This document shows positions 34,900-41,596 of a stretch of 64,000 bases of DNA, piece by piece. The stretch is from Actinomycetota bacterium (GTDB lineage: Bacteria; Actinomycetota; Acidimicrobiia; Acidimicrobiales; Microtrichaceae), in assembly GCA_016703525.1 (NCBI GenBank), contig JADJBW010000004.1, positions 62,001 to 126,000 of the forward strand. The letters run 5' to 3'. The notes under the pieces were generated by a model that ran no database searches, was not told the DNA's origin, and saw only the letters and a program-made list of their open reading frames with translations. Position numbers and translations under genes: made by a program. How positions within the stretch are numbered: position 1 is the stretch's first letter; each line of letters opens with the position of its first letter.

Positions 34900-36844
34900 G
34901 TGAACGCGACACCACGCCCCCGCTTCGCCGGGGCACCCATCACCGACGACGACGCGACGATCGCGGCAGCGCTCAACGACGTGAGCGTGCCGACGCTGCT
35001 CGTGTCGCTCGTGCACCTCACCGGTGACGCCTCGATTCTCGACGGCGCCCTCCGGCCCGCCGGGGTCTACCTCAACGAGGTGCAGGGCTTCATGTCGCCC
35101 GAGGACCAGGCGGCGGCGCGAGCGTTCGCGCTCGACAGGATCCGCGAGTACCGCGACGCCGGGTCCGTGTTGCCGTCACCACCCGATGCCGCGACCGTCC
35201 ACAAGATGATGGAGTTCCTCGTGGCCGGTCCGGTCGACGAGGAGTACGTGCCCCTGCTGCTGGAGGAACTGGAACTCGACGGCGTCGACGATCGCGACGA
35301 GCACTGGGGAGCCCGCGTCCCCGAGGACGCGAAATCGGATGCCCATGTTGTGGTCATCGGGGCGGGCATGTCGGGTGTACTCGCGGGCATTCGGCTCGGC
35401 CAGGCCGGCATCGCGTACACGATCGTCGAGAAGAACCCGGCGGTCGGCGGCACGTGGTTCGAGAACCGATATCCGGGCTGTCGCGTCGATGTAGGCAACC
35501 ACTTCTACTGCTACTCGTTCGCCCCGAACGACGACTGGTCCGGAGTTCTTCGCCCGTCAGCCCGAGCTGCAGCGCTACTTCGAGAACACGGCGCGATCGC
35601 ACGGCGTGATCGACCACATCCGCTTTGAGACCGAGGTCACGGCCGCGGCGTGGGACGACGACGCCGGCCGATGGAGGGTCGCCATCCGCGACGCAGCGGG
35701 AGCCACCGCGACCCTCGACGCGACGGCCGTGATCAGCGCTGTCGGTCAGCTCAACCGCCCGAAGCTGCCCGACATCGAGGGACGCGATCGGTTCGAGGGC
35801 GAGTGGATGCACAGCGCCCAGTGGCACGACGGCGTGGACCTGACCGGCAAGCGCGTCGCGGTGATCGGTACCGGGGCGAGCGCGTTCCAGATCGTGCCGA
35901 CCATTGCGCCCGACGTCGCCCACCTCGACGTGTACCAGCGCAGCGCGCCGTGGATGTTCCCCAATCCGAACTACCACGAACAGGTCGGCCCAGGCGTCGC
36001 GTGGGCCATGCGCCACCTGCCGTTCTATGGGCGATGGTTCCGCTTCCTCATCTTCTGGCCGGCTTGCGACGGCGGGTTGCCGGCGATGCGCATCGACCCG
36101 GACTTCGCCTTCCCCGACCGAGCCGTCAACGATCTCAACGACGCGGCGCGGGACTTCTTCACCCAATGGATGCTCGATCAGGTCGCCGATCGACCCGACC
36201 TGGCCGACAAGGTCGTGCCCGACTACGTGTGCCTGGGCAAACGGACCTTGCAGGACAACGGCAGCTGGCTCGGCGCGCTCGTGCAGCCCCACGTCGACTT
36301 GGTGACCGAGCCGATCGAACGCATCGAGCCGGGCGGGATCGTCGTGGACGGAGTGCTTCGGCCCGCCGACGTCATCGTGTTCGCGACCGGTTTCTGGGCG
36401 AACCGCTACCTCTGGCCCATGGACATCCGCGGGCGCGACGGCGTGTCGTTGGCGGAGCAGTGGGGCGACGAGCCGACCGCGCTGTACGGGATCACCGTGC
36501 CCGGCTTCCCGAACTTCTTCTGCTTGTACGGACCGGGCACGAACCTGGCGCACGGCGGGTCGCTCATCTTCCACAGCGAATGTCAGATCCGCTACGTCAT
36601 GGGCTGCCTGACGAGCGTGCTCGCCGGCGGCCACCGCTCGATCGAAGTGCGCGCCGACGCCCACGACGCCTACAACGAGGCGCTCCAGGCGGAGCTCGAC
36701 ACGATGATCTGGGGGCACCCCACGATCCGGCACAGCTGGTACCGCAACGACGCCGGCAAGATCTTCATCCTGTCGCCGTGGCGACTGGTCGACTACTGGT
36801 CGTGGACCCGCCGCCCCGACCCATCGCACTACGACCTTCGCTGA
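34900..36844 (+). pseudogene. Baeyer-Villiger monooxygenase, 4-hydroxyacetophenone monooxygenase type (one frameshift)
   Basis: About 647 residues once one extra base near 35538-35544 is discounted. The N-terminal 145 residues form the helical extension typical of the HAPMO branch. Then come the FAD motif VVIGAGMSGVLAGI, VGGTWFENRYPGCRVDVGNHFYC split as GGTWFENRYPGCRVD and the next strand, the BVMO fingerprint FEGEWMHSAQWHD (FxGxxxHxxxWD), NADPH motif VIGTGASAFQI, and a C-terminal domain ending in WTRRPDPSHYDLR. Such enzymes insert oxygen next to ketones. It is expected to work with the neighbouring P450/SDR genes. Confidence 0.85.
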
Positions 36845-36881
36845 CGATCGCGCCCGCGCGAGCCCCTACGATGCTGCGACC

Positions 36882-36954
36882 GCCCCCGTAGCTCAGAGGA
36901 TAGAGCGTCGGTTTCCTAAACCGTGCGTCGCAGGTTCGAGTCCTGCCGGGGGCA
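36882..36954 (+). tRNA. tRNA-Arg (anticodon CCT)
   Basis: Acceptor GCCCCCG pairs with CGGGGGC. D arm GCTC/GAGC. Anticodon loop TTCCTAA gives CCT. T arm GCAGG-TTCGAGT-CCTGC; discriminator A. CCA is not encoded (ACAA follows). Its 3' end is copied at 37832, the classic picture of an integration target. Confidence 0.95.
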
Positions 36955-36988
36955 CAAATCCAAGGGGTAAGCGGCCTCATTGGAACCG
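36939..36988 (+). repeat. direct repeat copy 1: tRNA-Arg 3' end plus flank (putative attL/attB)
   Basis: 50-bp segment beginning AGTCCTGCC within the T arm of tRNA-Arg and running to ATTGGAACCG. It is matched at 37832-37881 with two differences (GG versus AA at the tenth and eleventh bases). Confidence 0.85.
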
Positions 36989-37086
36989 GGACGAAACGGC
37001 GGCAATCGTCGGTGCGACTTCGTCCGGCCGAATCGTGGGTTCGGGCGCAGGCATCACTGTCACTGACCCTCGATAGGTTCCGGGTG

Positions 37087-37473
37087 GTGATCAAACCCCT
37101 CCCGCTTCGAGCCGATGTGCCGCCAGACGACGCGACCGTCGTCCTCCGTGCCGGGCTGATGGCTGACGAAAGCGTGCGACGCGCTGCGACCCGGACCTTC
37201 GAGATCTACGGGGTGTACGGACTCTCGATCGAGGCGGTGATCGGCCGCTCAGTGACCGAGGCGTGCCAGACCAGCGAGCGGATCGCGAACTACCGCCAGG
37301 TTCGGCTCTCGACCTGCGGGCGGCTCCGGGGAGAGGGCTTCGCGCTGCTCGCGTCGTTCGAGCACCCACACTTCACCCTGGTGCTGGCCGATCTCAGCGA
37401 GCTCACGATTGCCCGTCTCCAGGTGAGCTTCGACGCCGAGATCCCCAACCCGGGCAGAGCCTCGCGGGGGTAG
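37087..37473 (+). CDS. conserved hypothetical protein, first gene of a two-gene unit
   Basis: A 128-residue protein (GTG 37087, or GTG one codon earlier). It has the pattern LPPDD-like (PLRADVPPDDATVVLRAGLM), then YGLSIEAVIGRSVTEAC, VRLSTCGRLRGEGFALLASF, PHFTLVLADLSELTIARL and a terminal FDAEIPNPGRA. I recall very similar actinobacterial hypothetical proteins that occur beside a second small gene, as here; function is unknown. A decayed copy of its middle region lies at 39351-39511. It lies between the two 50-bp repeats next to tRNA-Arg. Confidence 0.7.
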   Translation: MIKPLPLRADVPPDDATVVLRAGLMADESVRRAATRTFEIYGVYGLSIEAVIGRSVTEACQTSERIANYRQVRLSTCGRLRGEGFALLASFEHPHFTLVLADLSELTIARLQVSFDAEIPNPGRASRG

Positions 37474-37503
37474 CCTTTGATGCAGGGACAGAAGGGATTC
37501 GCC

Positions 37504-37752
37504 GTGACCACAACCCACGACATTTCGGTCGACTTCATGGACATGACGGAAGGCCGACACCTCTGGGCTCGCACGACCGACGCACGGCCTGGCACTCGGC
37601 TTGTCGTCGGCGGTCATGTCGTCGTCGGCGACGACGGCGCCGACCCAAGCGTCGCGAGGATTCTGACCATCGATGCCGACGGACTCATCGAACTCGAGGT
37701 GCTTCCCGGCACGGTGGAATCTCATCGCGACCTACGCGCTTCGGCGTCGTAG
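37504..37752 (+). CDS. small hypothetical protein, second gene of the unit
   Basis: An 82-residue acidic protein (GTG 37504 preceded by AGAAGGGA; ATG 37480 is the alternative). It has ISVDFMDMTEGRHLWARTTDA, VVGDDGADPSVARILTID and LIELEVLPGTVESHRDL, compatible with a small beta-rich domain. It follows the previous gene by 30 bp and both lie within the tRNA-Arg repeat-flanked segment. A diverged, disrupted copy exists at 40307-40553. No known family. Confidence 0.65.
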   Translation: MTTTHDISVDFMDMTEGRHLWARTTDARPGTRLVVGGHVVVGDDGADPSVARILTIDADGLIELEVLPGTVESHRDLRASAS

Positions 37753-37831
37753 GTTCATCCGGGTTGGGACGCCCTCGTCAGCGCGGGCCTATAGCCCTGC
37801 CACCTCCCCCAGCAGATCGTGGTTCCAAAAC

Positions 37832-37881
37832 AGTCCTGCCAAGGGCACAAATCCAAGGGGTAAGCGGCCTCATTGGAACCG
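37832..37881 (+). repeat. direct repeat copy 2 of tRNA-Arg 3' end and flank
   Basis: Matches 36939-36988 at 48 of 50 positions, offset 893 bp. The 5' half of the tRNA is not present, so this copy is only the 3' T-arm/acceptor fragment and flank. The segment between the copies holds the two-gene unit. Confidence 0.85.
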
Positions 37882-37949
37882 CTCCGCCGGGTCCGAGACC
37901 GATCGTCGAGACCGATCGCTGAACGAGCACGAGGTCGTAGACTCGCGAC

Positions 37950-38258
37950 ATGCCGGATGTCGCGATGCGACCGCTGCGAGCTCTGGTCGAGACTCGCAGG
38001 GACGAGATCAAGGCGATCGTCGCGCGCCACCACGGGTATTCTGTCGCGATCTTCGGCTCGGTCGCGCGGGGAGACGAGCACCCGGGCAGCGACATCGACT
38101 TCCTCGTCGAACTCGCTCCCGACGCGCGACCGATCGAAATCCTTTCCATCGGCGTTGAACTCGAGGAGGCCTTGGGCGTCAAGGTCGACGTGGGCACCCC
38201 GACGGCGCTGCGGGAACGTCTGCGAGACGAGGTCCTCGCCGAGGCGTTGCGACTTTGA
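37950..38258 (+). CDS. mntA: MntA-type nucleotidyltransferase antitoxin
   Basis: A 102-residue minimal nucleotidyltransferase. Signature GSVARGDEHPGSDIDFLVEL: G36-S37 with D48/D50 at the GSx10DxD spacing. The C-terminal part LSIGVELEEALGVKVDVGTP is usual for MntA. It is predicted to AMPylate and silence the HEPN toxin encoded next, with which it overlaps (TTGA). Second MNT/HEPN pair in this window; unlike the one at 2872 it has no HTH. Confidence 0.9.
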   Translation: MPDVAMRPLRALVETRRDEIKAIVARHHGYSVAIFGSVARGDEHPGSDIDFLVELAPDARPIEILSIGVELEEALGVKVDVGTPTALRERLRDEVLAEALRL

Positions 38259-38635
38259 GCCGCCACGACGAAGCCCGGTTGCAGGACATCATCGAGGCCG
38301 TCGACGCGATCCGAAGTCATCTGTCCAGGGGCGACCTCCGCGATGGCATGGTCTACGACGCGGTCCGCGTCCGGTTGATCGAGATCGGCGAGGCAGTCAA
38401 GGCCATCGAACCAACTCTGCTGGACAGCGCCCCCGACGTGCCGTGGAAGGAGATTGCCCGGATGCGCGACCACCTCGCGCACCGCTACTTCGACACCGAC
38501 CACGCCATCGTCCAAGACGTCGTCGACAACGACCTCGCGCCGACGAGCTCGACTCGTGAGCTCAGTGCCCCGCCAGCCGAGCCAAGCACGGAGCGGCGAC
38601 TGCGCCGATGGTTCGGCCCCCTAGAACACGGATGA
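38255..38635 (+). CDS. hepT: HepT-type HEPN toxin
   Basis: A 126-residue HEPN protein starting at TTG 38255 inside the antitoxin stop. Rx4H is intact (R71-H76, RMRDHLAHRYFDTDH). The N-terminal 92 residues are regular. The last 30 (from APTSSTREL) do not look like a HepT ending, so a frameshift or recombination near 38545 may have replaced the normal short tail; the RNase motif would survive. Confidence 0.88.
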   Translation: MSRHDEARLQDIIEAVDAIRSHLSRGDLRDGMVYDAVRVRLIEIGEAVKAIEPTLLDSAPDVPWKEIARMRDHLAHRYFDTDHAIVQDVVDNDLAPTSSTRELSAPPAEPSTERRLRRWFGPLEHG

Positions 38636-38766
38636 TTCAGGCCAAGTGCACGAATCTGACCCCTTCGCGCGCTTGCTCGAATCCGTCCGCGGTCCGATTT
38701 CCGGTCAGTCGCTCGCCGGCCGCGATCGGCGTCGAAGCGTTCAGCGGTCGCTCGTAGACTGTCCGG

Positions 38767-38955
38767 GTGAGGCAGATCGTTCCAGTCGTTACCAAGCGTC
38801 GACTCTGCGACGACGATCGGTCGTGGGCGGACTACTGGCGCACACGACCGGTCGAGGAACGTCTCGCTATGGCCACCGAGCTCAGCCTGGAGTGTGGTGA
38901 TGCGCTTCCTGACCGACGACTTCGTCGAGTTCATCGAGTGCTGCGCCGCTCGTGA
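38767..38955 (+). CDS. small protein upstream of nucleotidyltransferase gene
   Basis: A 62-residue protein (GTG 38767) with DDRSWADYWRTRPVEERLAMATEL, a pattern I associate with short genes placed just before AbiEii/DUF6036-like nucleotidyltransferases. Its 3' end overlaps the next gene by 56 bp in another frame, and the last 15 residues (RRLRRVHRVLRRS) look like translated overlap. Probably the partner in a toxin-antitoxin-like pair; unproven. Confidence 0.5.
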   Translation: MRQIVPVVTKRRLCDDDRSWADYWRTRPVEERLAMATELSLECGDALPDRRLRRVHRVLRRS

Positions 38956-39361
38956 CGTCCGCTTCCTGATCGTCGGGGGCTACGCGTTGGCCGCCCACGG
39001 CTACCCCCGGGCGACGAAGGACCTCGACGTGTGGCTCATGATCGACCCCGAGAACGCGGAGCGGGTCGTCCGCGCTCTCGACGACTTCGGGATGGGGTCC
39101 CTCGGCCTCACTGCCGAGGACTTCCTCGATCCCGACATCGTCGTCCAACTCGGCTATCCGCCAACGCGAATCGACCTACTGACCTCGATCAGCGGCGTTC
39201 GCTTCGACGAATGCTGGAGCAATCGCGTGCTGGTTGACGTCGGAGAGATGTCCGTCGGCTTCATCTCGGCAGAAGACCTCATCAGCAACAAGCGCGCCGC
39301 CGGAGGACGCGGGACACCGTCGTCCACAAGGGTCAGGTCCGCCAAACGGCCTGATGGCTGA
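38900..39361 (+). CDS. nucleotidyltransferase (DUF6036/AbiEii-like), C-terminus disrupted
   Basis: A 153-residue protein from ATG 38900 (GTG 38894 and 38897 also possible). Nucleotidyltransferase motif GGYALAAHGYPRATKDLDVW with G26-G27 and D41/D43 intact, then LGYPPTRIDLLTSISGVRFD and ISAEDLISNKRAAG. After that Lys-Arg motif the usual 30-residue ending is absent. The sequence instead runs into a fragment homologous to the 37087 gene, so a recombination junction near 39305-39350 has cut the gene's end. Confidence 0.75.
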   Translation: MRFLTDDFVEFIECCAARDVRFLIVGGYALAAHGYPRATKDLDVWLMIDPENAERVVRALDDFGMGSLGLTAEDFLDPDIVVQLGYPPTRIDLLTSISGVRFDECWSNRVLVDVGEMSVGFISAEDLISNKRAAGGRGTPSSTRVRSAKRPDG

Positions 39362-39511
39362 CGAAAGCGTGCGACGCTCCGCGACCTGGACGTTCGAGAT
39401 CTTCGGGAGTGTACGGACTCTCGGTCGGGTCGCTCGGTGACCGAGGCATGCCGGGGGAGCGAGCGCATCGCGAACTACCGACAGGTTCGACCCTCGACCT
39501 GCGGGCGGCTC
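39351..39511 (+). pseudogene. decayed copy of the 37087-37473 gene
   Basis: Aligns to 37156-37326; it starts with an identical 27-bp stretch and later shares ATCGCGAACTACCG and GACCTGCGGGCGGCT. It is 10 bp shorter, with small deletions that break the frame. Nothing else supportable lies between here and 39704. Confidence 0.8.
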
Positions 39512-39704
39512 TGACCGCGGACGCGGGCGGAACCTGATTCCCGCGACACCCGATCGAGAACTGGGCGAGCTACGACACATTGCACCTCGTGACGAAGCCC
39601 GTCCCCCGCCGCACGATTCGACTCGATCTGGCGGACACCGCGATGGCGGCGCGAACGCCGAGCGCATCGGATCAAGGCCACCGGCGAGAGGCACGTCGCT
39701 GAGT

Positions 39705-40034
39705 TCACGCCGCGCTGTCTCGGCCGAGATGGACGGGGACGCTGCGCTCCTCGTCGTCGAAGACCGCGACGAGTTCGAGCCGAGCGCCGAGCGCTTCGAG
39801 GTACTGGCGCAGCGTCGAGACCCGGACGTCATCGGCGTGTTCGAGTTTGGAAATCGCACCCTGGGTGACGTCGAGCCGACCGGCGAGCTCTGCTTGGCTG
39901 ACAGCCTCGCGGTGGCGGAGCTCAAACAGGCGGATCTCCTCGATCGCCTCGGCATGCATAGCGGCGATCCGCTCGGACGCGCCGTCCTTGGCGATGACGT
40001 CGTCACGAAGGGTCGCGAACTTGGTTCGTGCCAT
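39705..40034 (-). CDS. XRE-family antitoxin (HigA-like)
   Basis: A 109-residue protein with an N-terminal arm (EEIRLFELRHREAVSQAEL), a helix-turn-helix LAGRLDVTQGAISKLEHADDVRVSTLRQYLEALGARLELVAVF split across about residues 48-92, and a short acidic end. This is the HigA/XRE antitoxin layout common in actinobacteria. The start overlaps the stop of the preceding toxin remnant (TGATG). It is probably still able to bind the palindromes at 40168-40202. Confidence 0.85.
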   Translation of the reverse strand: MARTKFATLRDDVIAKDGASERIAAMHAEAIEEIRLFELRHREAVSQAELAGRLDVTQGAISKLEHADDVRVSTLRQYLEALGARLELVAVFDDEERSVPVHLGRDSAA

Positions 40035-40165
40035 CAGATCAATCCTTCCGTGCGGAGTTCTTCCAGGTACTCGTCGTAGAGGTCATCGGCGAGTGGGACC
40101 GCCCACTCGTACCACTTGTTCCACTCGACGAACTGATCCGTGACCTCGACATCCCACACCGACAC
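40034..40165 (-). pseudogene. HigB-like toxin reduced to its N- and C-terminal ends
   Basis: An open frame of 43 codons from GTG 40165: SVWDVEVTDQFVEW joined directly to NKWYEWAVPLADDLYDEYL and EELRTEGLI. In full-length HigB-type toxins (about 110-120 residues) the first block is the N-terminus and the second is the C-terminus; about 70 residues between them, including the catalytic core, are missing, in frame. Overlaps the antitoxin start as in an intact pair. Expected to be non-toxic. Confidence 0.75.
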
Positions 40166-40167
40166 AC

Positions 40168-40202
40168 TATGAGCTATCACTCATAATGAGTCAAGACTCA
40201 TT
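40168..40202. promoter_or_regulatory. double palindrome upstream of the HigBA-like pair
   Basis: TATGAG-N6-CTCATA (40168-40185) abuts AATGAGTC-AA-GACTCATT (40185-40202). All four half-sites contain TGAG/CTCA. They lie directly upstream of the toxin-remnant start, the usual place for antitoxin autoregulation. Confidence 0.7.
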
Positions 40203-40306
40203 GCCGGCCAGAGGATAGGCGACGACGAGACGCACTCGGCCGTGGGACGGCGTCTGAGACGGCACGATCGGACCGCGTTCGAGAGCGTCACACCGGTGCA
40301 GCCTGG

Positions 40307-40553
40307 TCGGTGATCACGTCGTCGTCGGCGACGACGGCGCCGACGGCGCCGACCCAAGCGTCGCAAGGATTCTCACGATCGACGCCAATGACCTCATCGA
40401 ACTCGAGGTACTTCCGGGCACGGTGGAATCTCACCGCGACCTCCTCGCGTCGGCATCGTTACTCATCCGGGTTGAGCCGGACTCGTCGACGAACGCGCCC
40501 GTGCCGCAACTCGCCGAGTGGATCGTGGTTCCAATGCATTCCTGCCATGCGCA
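40307..40553 (+). pseudogene. decayed copy of the 37504-37752 gene and its downstream flank
   Basis: Aligns to 37609-37845: shared GTCGTCGGCGACGACGGCG, CTCATCGAACTCGAGGT, CACGGTGGAATCTCA and GATCGTGGTTCCAA. It carries a 9-bp internal duplication (GACGGCGCC) and lost start and stop. The final 40 bp echo, loosely, the tRNA-derived repeat at 37832. Confidence 0.8.
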
Positions 40554-40569
40554 CCGATCCAACGCATGC

Positions 40570-40770
40570 TCGTACCGGTTGATTCGAATGGCACGTCGCC
40601 AGGCAGGTTTCACTCAGGCCGAACTCGCGGCACGAGCCGCAACGAGCCAGCCGGCGATCTCTGCGTACGAGTCCGGTCGGCGCTCGCCGTCGGTCGAAAC
40701 CCTGGCCCGACCGCTGGAAGCCGCAGGTTGCGAACTCCGCACGAGACCGATCCGAAGCCATCTGGCCAGG
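40570..40770 (+). pseudogene. orphan XRE helix-turn-helix fragment
   Basis: From about ATG 40588 the translation gives MARRQAGFTQAELAARA, then SQPAISAYESGRRSPSVETL and EAAGCELRTRP, a clear XRE DNA-binding domain of an antitoxin-type protein. The conserved similarity ends near 40750, where the frame runs into the MazEF promoter region. The upstream part is joined to the decayed repeat copy, so both ends look truncated. Confidence 0.65.
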
Positions 40771-40808
40771 GGCGACCGCACACGCGCACCCGTCTCGAAG
40801 TGGCATGC

Positions 40809-40830
40809 CCATGGCATACTTATGCCATGG
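40809..40830. promoter_or_regulatory. MazEF autoregulatory palindrome
   Basis: Perfect 10-bp inverted repeat CCATGGCATA-CT-TATGCCATGG whose right arm covers the MazE ATG (40827-40829). An extra TGGCAT half-site lies at 40801. Bound antitoxin would block translation-start-proximal transcription. Confidence 0.7.
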
Positions 40831-41063
40831 CGCGGGTTCGGGTCAGCACAACGGTCGACGGCCAGCTCCTCGAGCAAGCACGGCGCCTGCGATCGGGTTC
40901 GACCGACGCGGCCCTTCTGGACGAGGCATTCGCAGCTCTGCTCGCGACAAGCAGGCGAGCCGAGGTCGACGCAAGCTATTCGGCCTACGACGAGCATCCG
41001 CTCGATGAGCCCGACGAGTGGGGCGACCTGACCTCGTTCCGTGAGGCCGCCGCCGGCTCATGA
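40827..41063 (+). CDS. MazE-like antitoxin
   Basis: A 78-residue protein: MARVRVSTTVDGQLLEQARRL gives a ribbon-helix-helix-type N-terminus and the acidic C-terminal tail (HPLDEPDEWGDLTSFREA) is the usual toxin-wrapping segment. It overlaps the toxin start by ATGA. Probably intact. Confidence 0.82.
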   Translation: MARVRVSTTVDGQLLEQARRLRSGSTDAALLDEAFAALLATSRRAEVDASYSAYDEHPLDEPDEWGDLTSFREAAAGS

Positions 41064-41386
41064 TCCAGTTGCCCAGGCGCGGCGAGGTCTGGTGGTCGGA
41101 CCTTCCCGAGATCGGTCGTCGGCCGGTCGTCGTGCTGTCTCGTGACGCGGCCATCCCACGATTGCACCGCTGCCTGGTTGCACCGTGCACGACGACGATC
41201 CGCGGGATACCGAGTGAGGTCGTCCTCGAACCAGCGGAAGACCCGATCCCCCGACTCTGTGCGGTGAACCTCGATTCGGTCGAGAGCGTGTCGGTCGCGG
41301 TACTCGTCGAGCGGATCGGCAGGCTCAGCGATGAACGGATCCGCGAGCTGTGCACCGCCTTCGGAGTGGCCGTCGACTGCGACTGA
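41060..41386 (+). CDS. MazF/PemK-family mRNA interferase toxin
   Basis: A 108-residue protein with the CcdB/PemK barrel: RRGEVWWSDLPEIGRRPVVVLSRD, LVAPCTTTIRGIPSEVVLEP and AVNLDSVESVSVAVLVERIGRLSDERI. The first-block Arg and the central TTTIRG, both associated with the RNA-cleaving site, are present. Translation is coupled to the antitoxin. This is the only fully intact-looking type II pair in the tRNA-Arg island besides MntA/HepT. Confidence 0.9.
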   Translation: MIQLPRRGEVWWSDLPEIGRRPVVVLSRDAAIPRLHRCLVAPCTTTIRGIPSEVVLEPAEDPIPRLCAVNLDSVESVSVAVLVERIGRLSDERIRELCTAFGVAVDCD

Positions 41387-41438
41387 ACGCCTGTCGTTGC
41401 GCCGACCTCTGGGACTGAGCGGCCCCGGCGACCCGGCG

Positions 41439-41480
41439 ATCCAGGCTCAGCGGTGCACATATGCACCGCTGAGCCTGGAT
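41439..41480. terminator. bidirectional terminator hairpin
   Basis: Perfect 19-bp arms (41439-41457 and 41462-41480) around CATA, between convergent mazF and the RNB nuclease gene. ATCCAGGCTCAGCGGTGCA is the left arm. No T-tract on either side. The remaining 41481-41596 is GC-rich low-complexity sequence without a gene. Confidence 0.8.
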
Positions 41481-41596
41481 TGCGTCGGGCGGAGGCGCTG
41501 GATGCGGGCCGGCGGGCGGGCGGGGCCCGCCGCTCGCCCAGGCCCAAGGGCCCAACGCGCGCTCAGGCCCGAGGCGCACCCGGGCCCGGCGCGCAT

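Noticed and set aside
36939..41386. complete integrative element at tRNA-Arg
   Set aside because: No integrase, relaxase or transposase is visible anywhere in the island and only a partial tRNA copy exists; treated as a remnant or satellite cassette.
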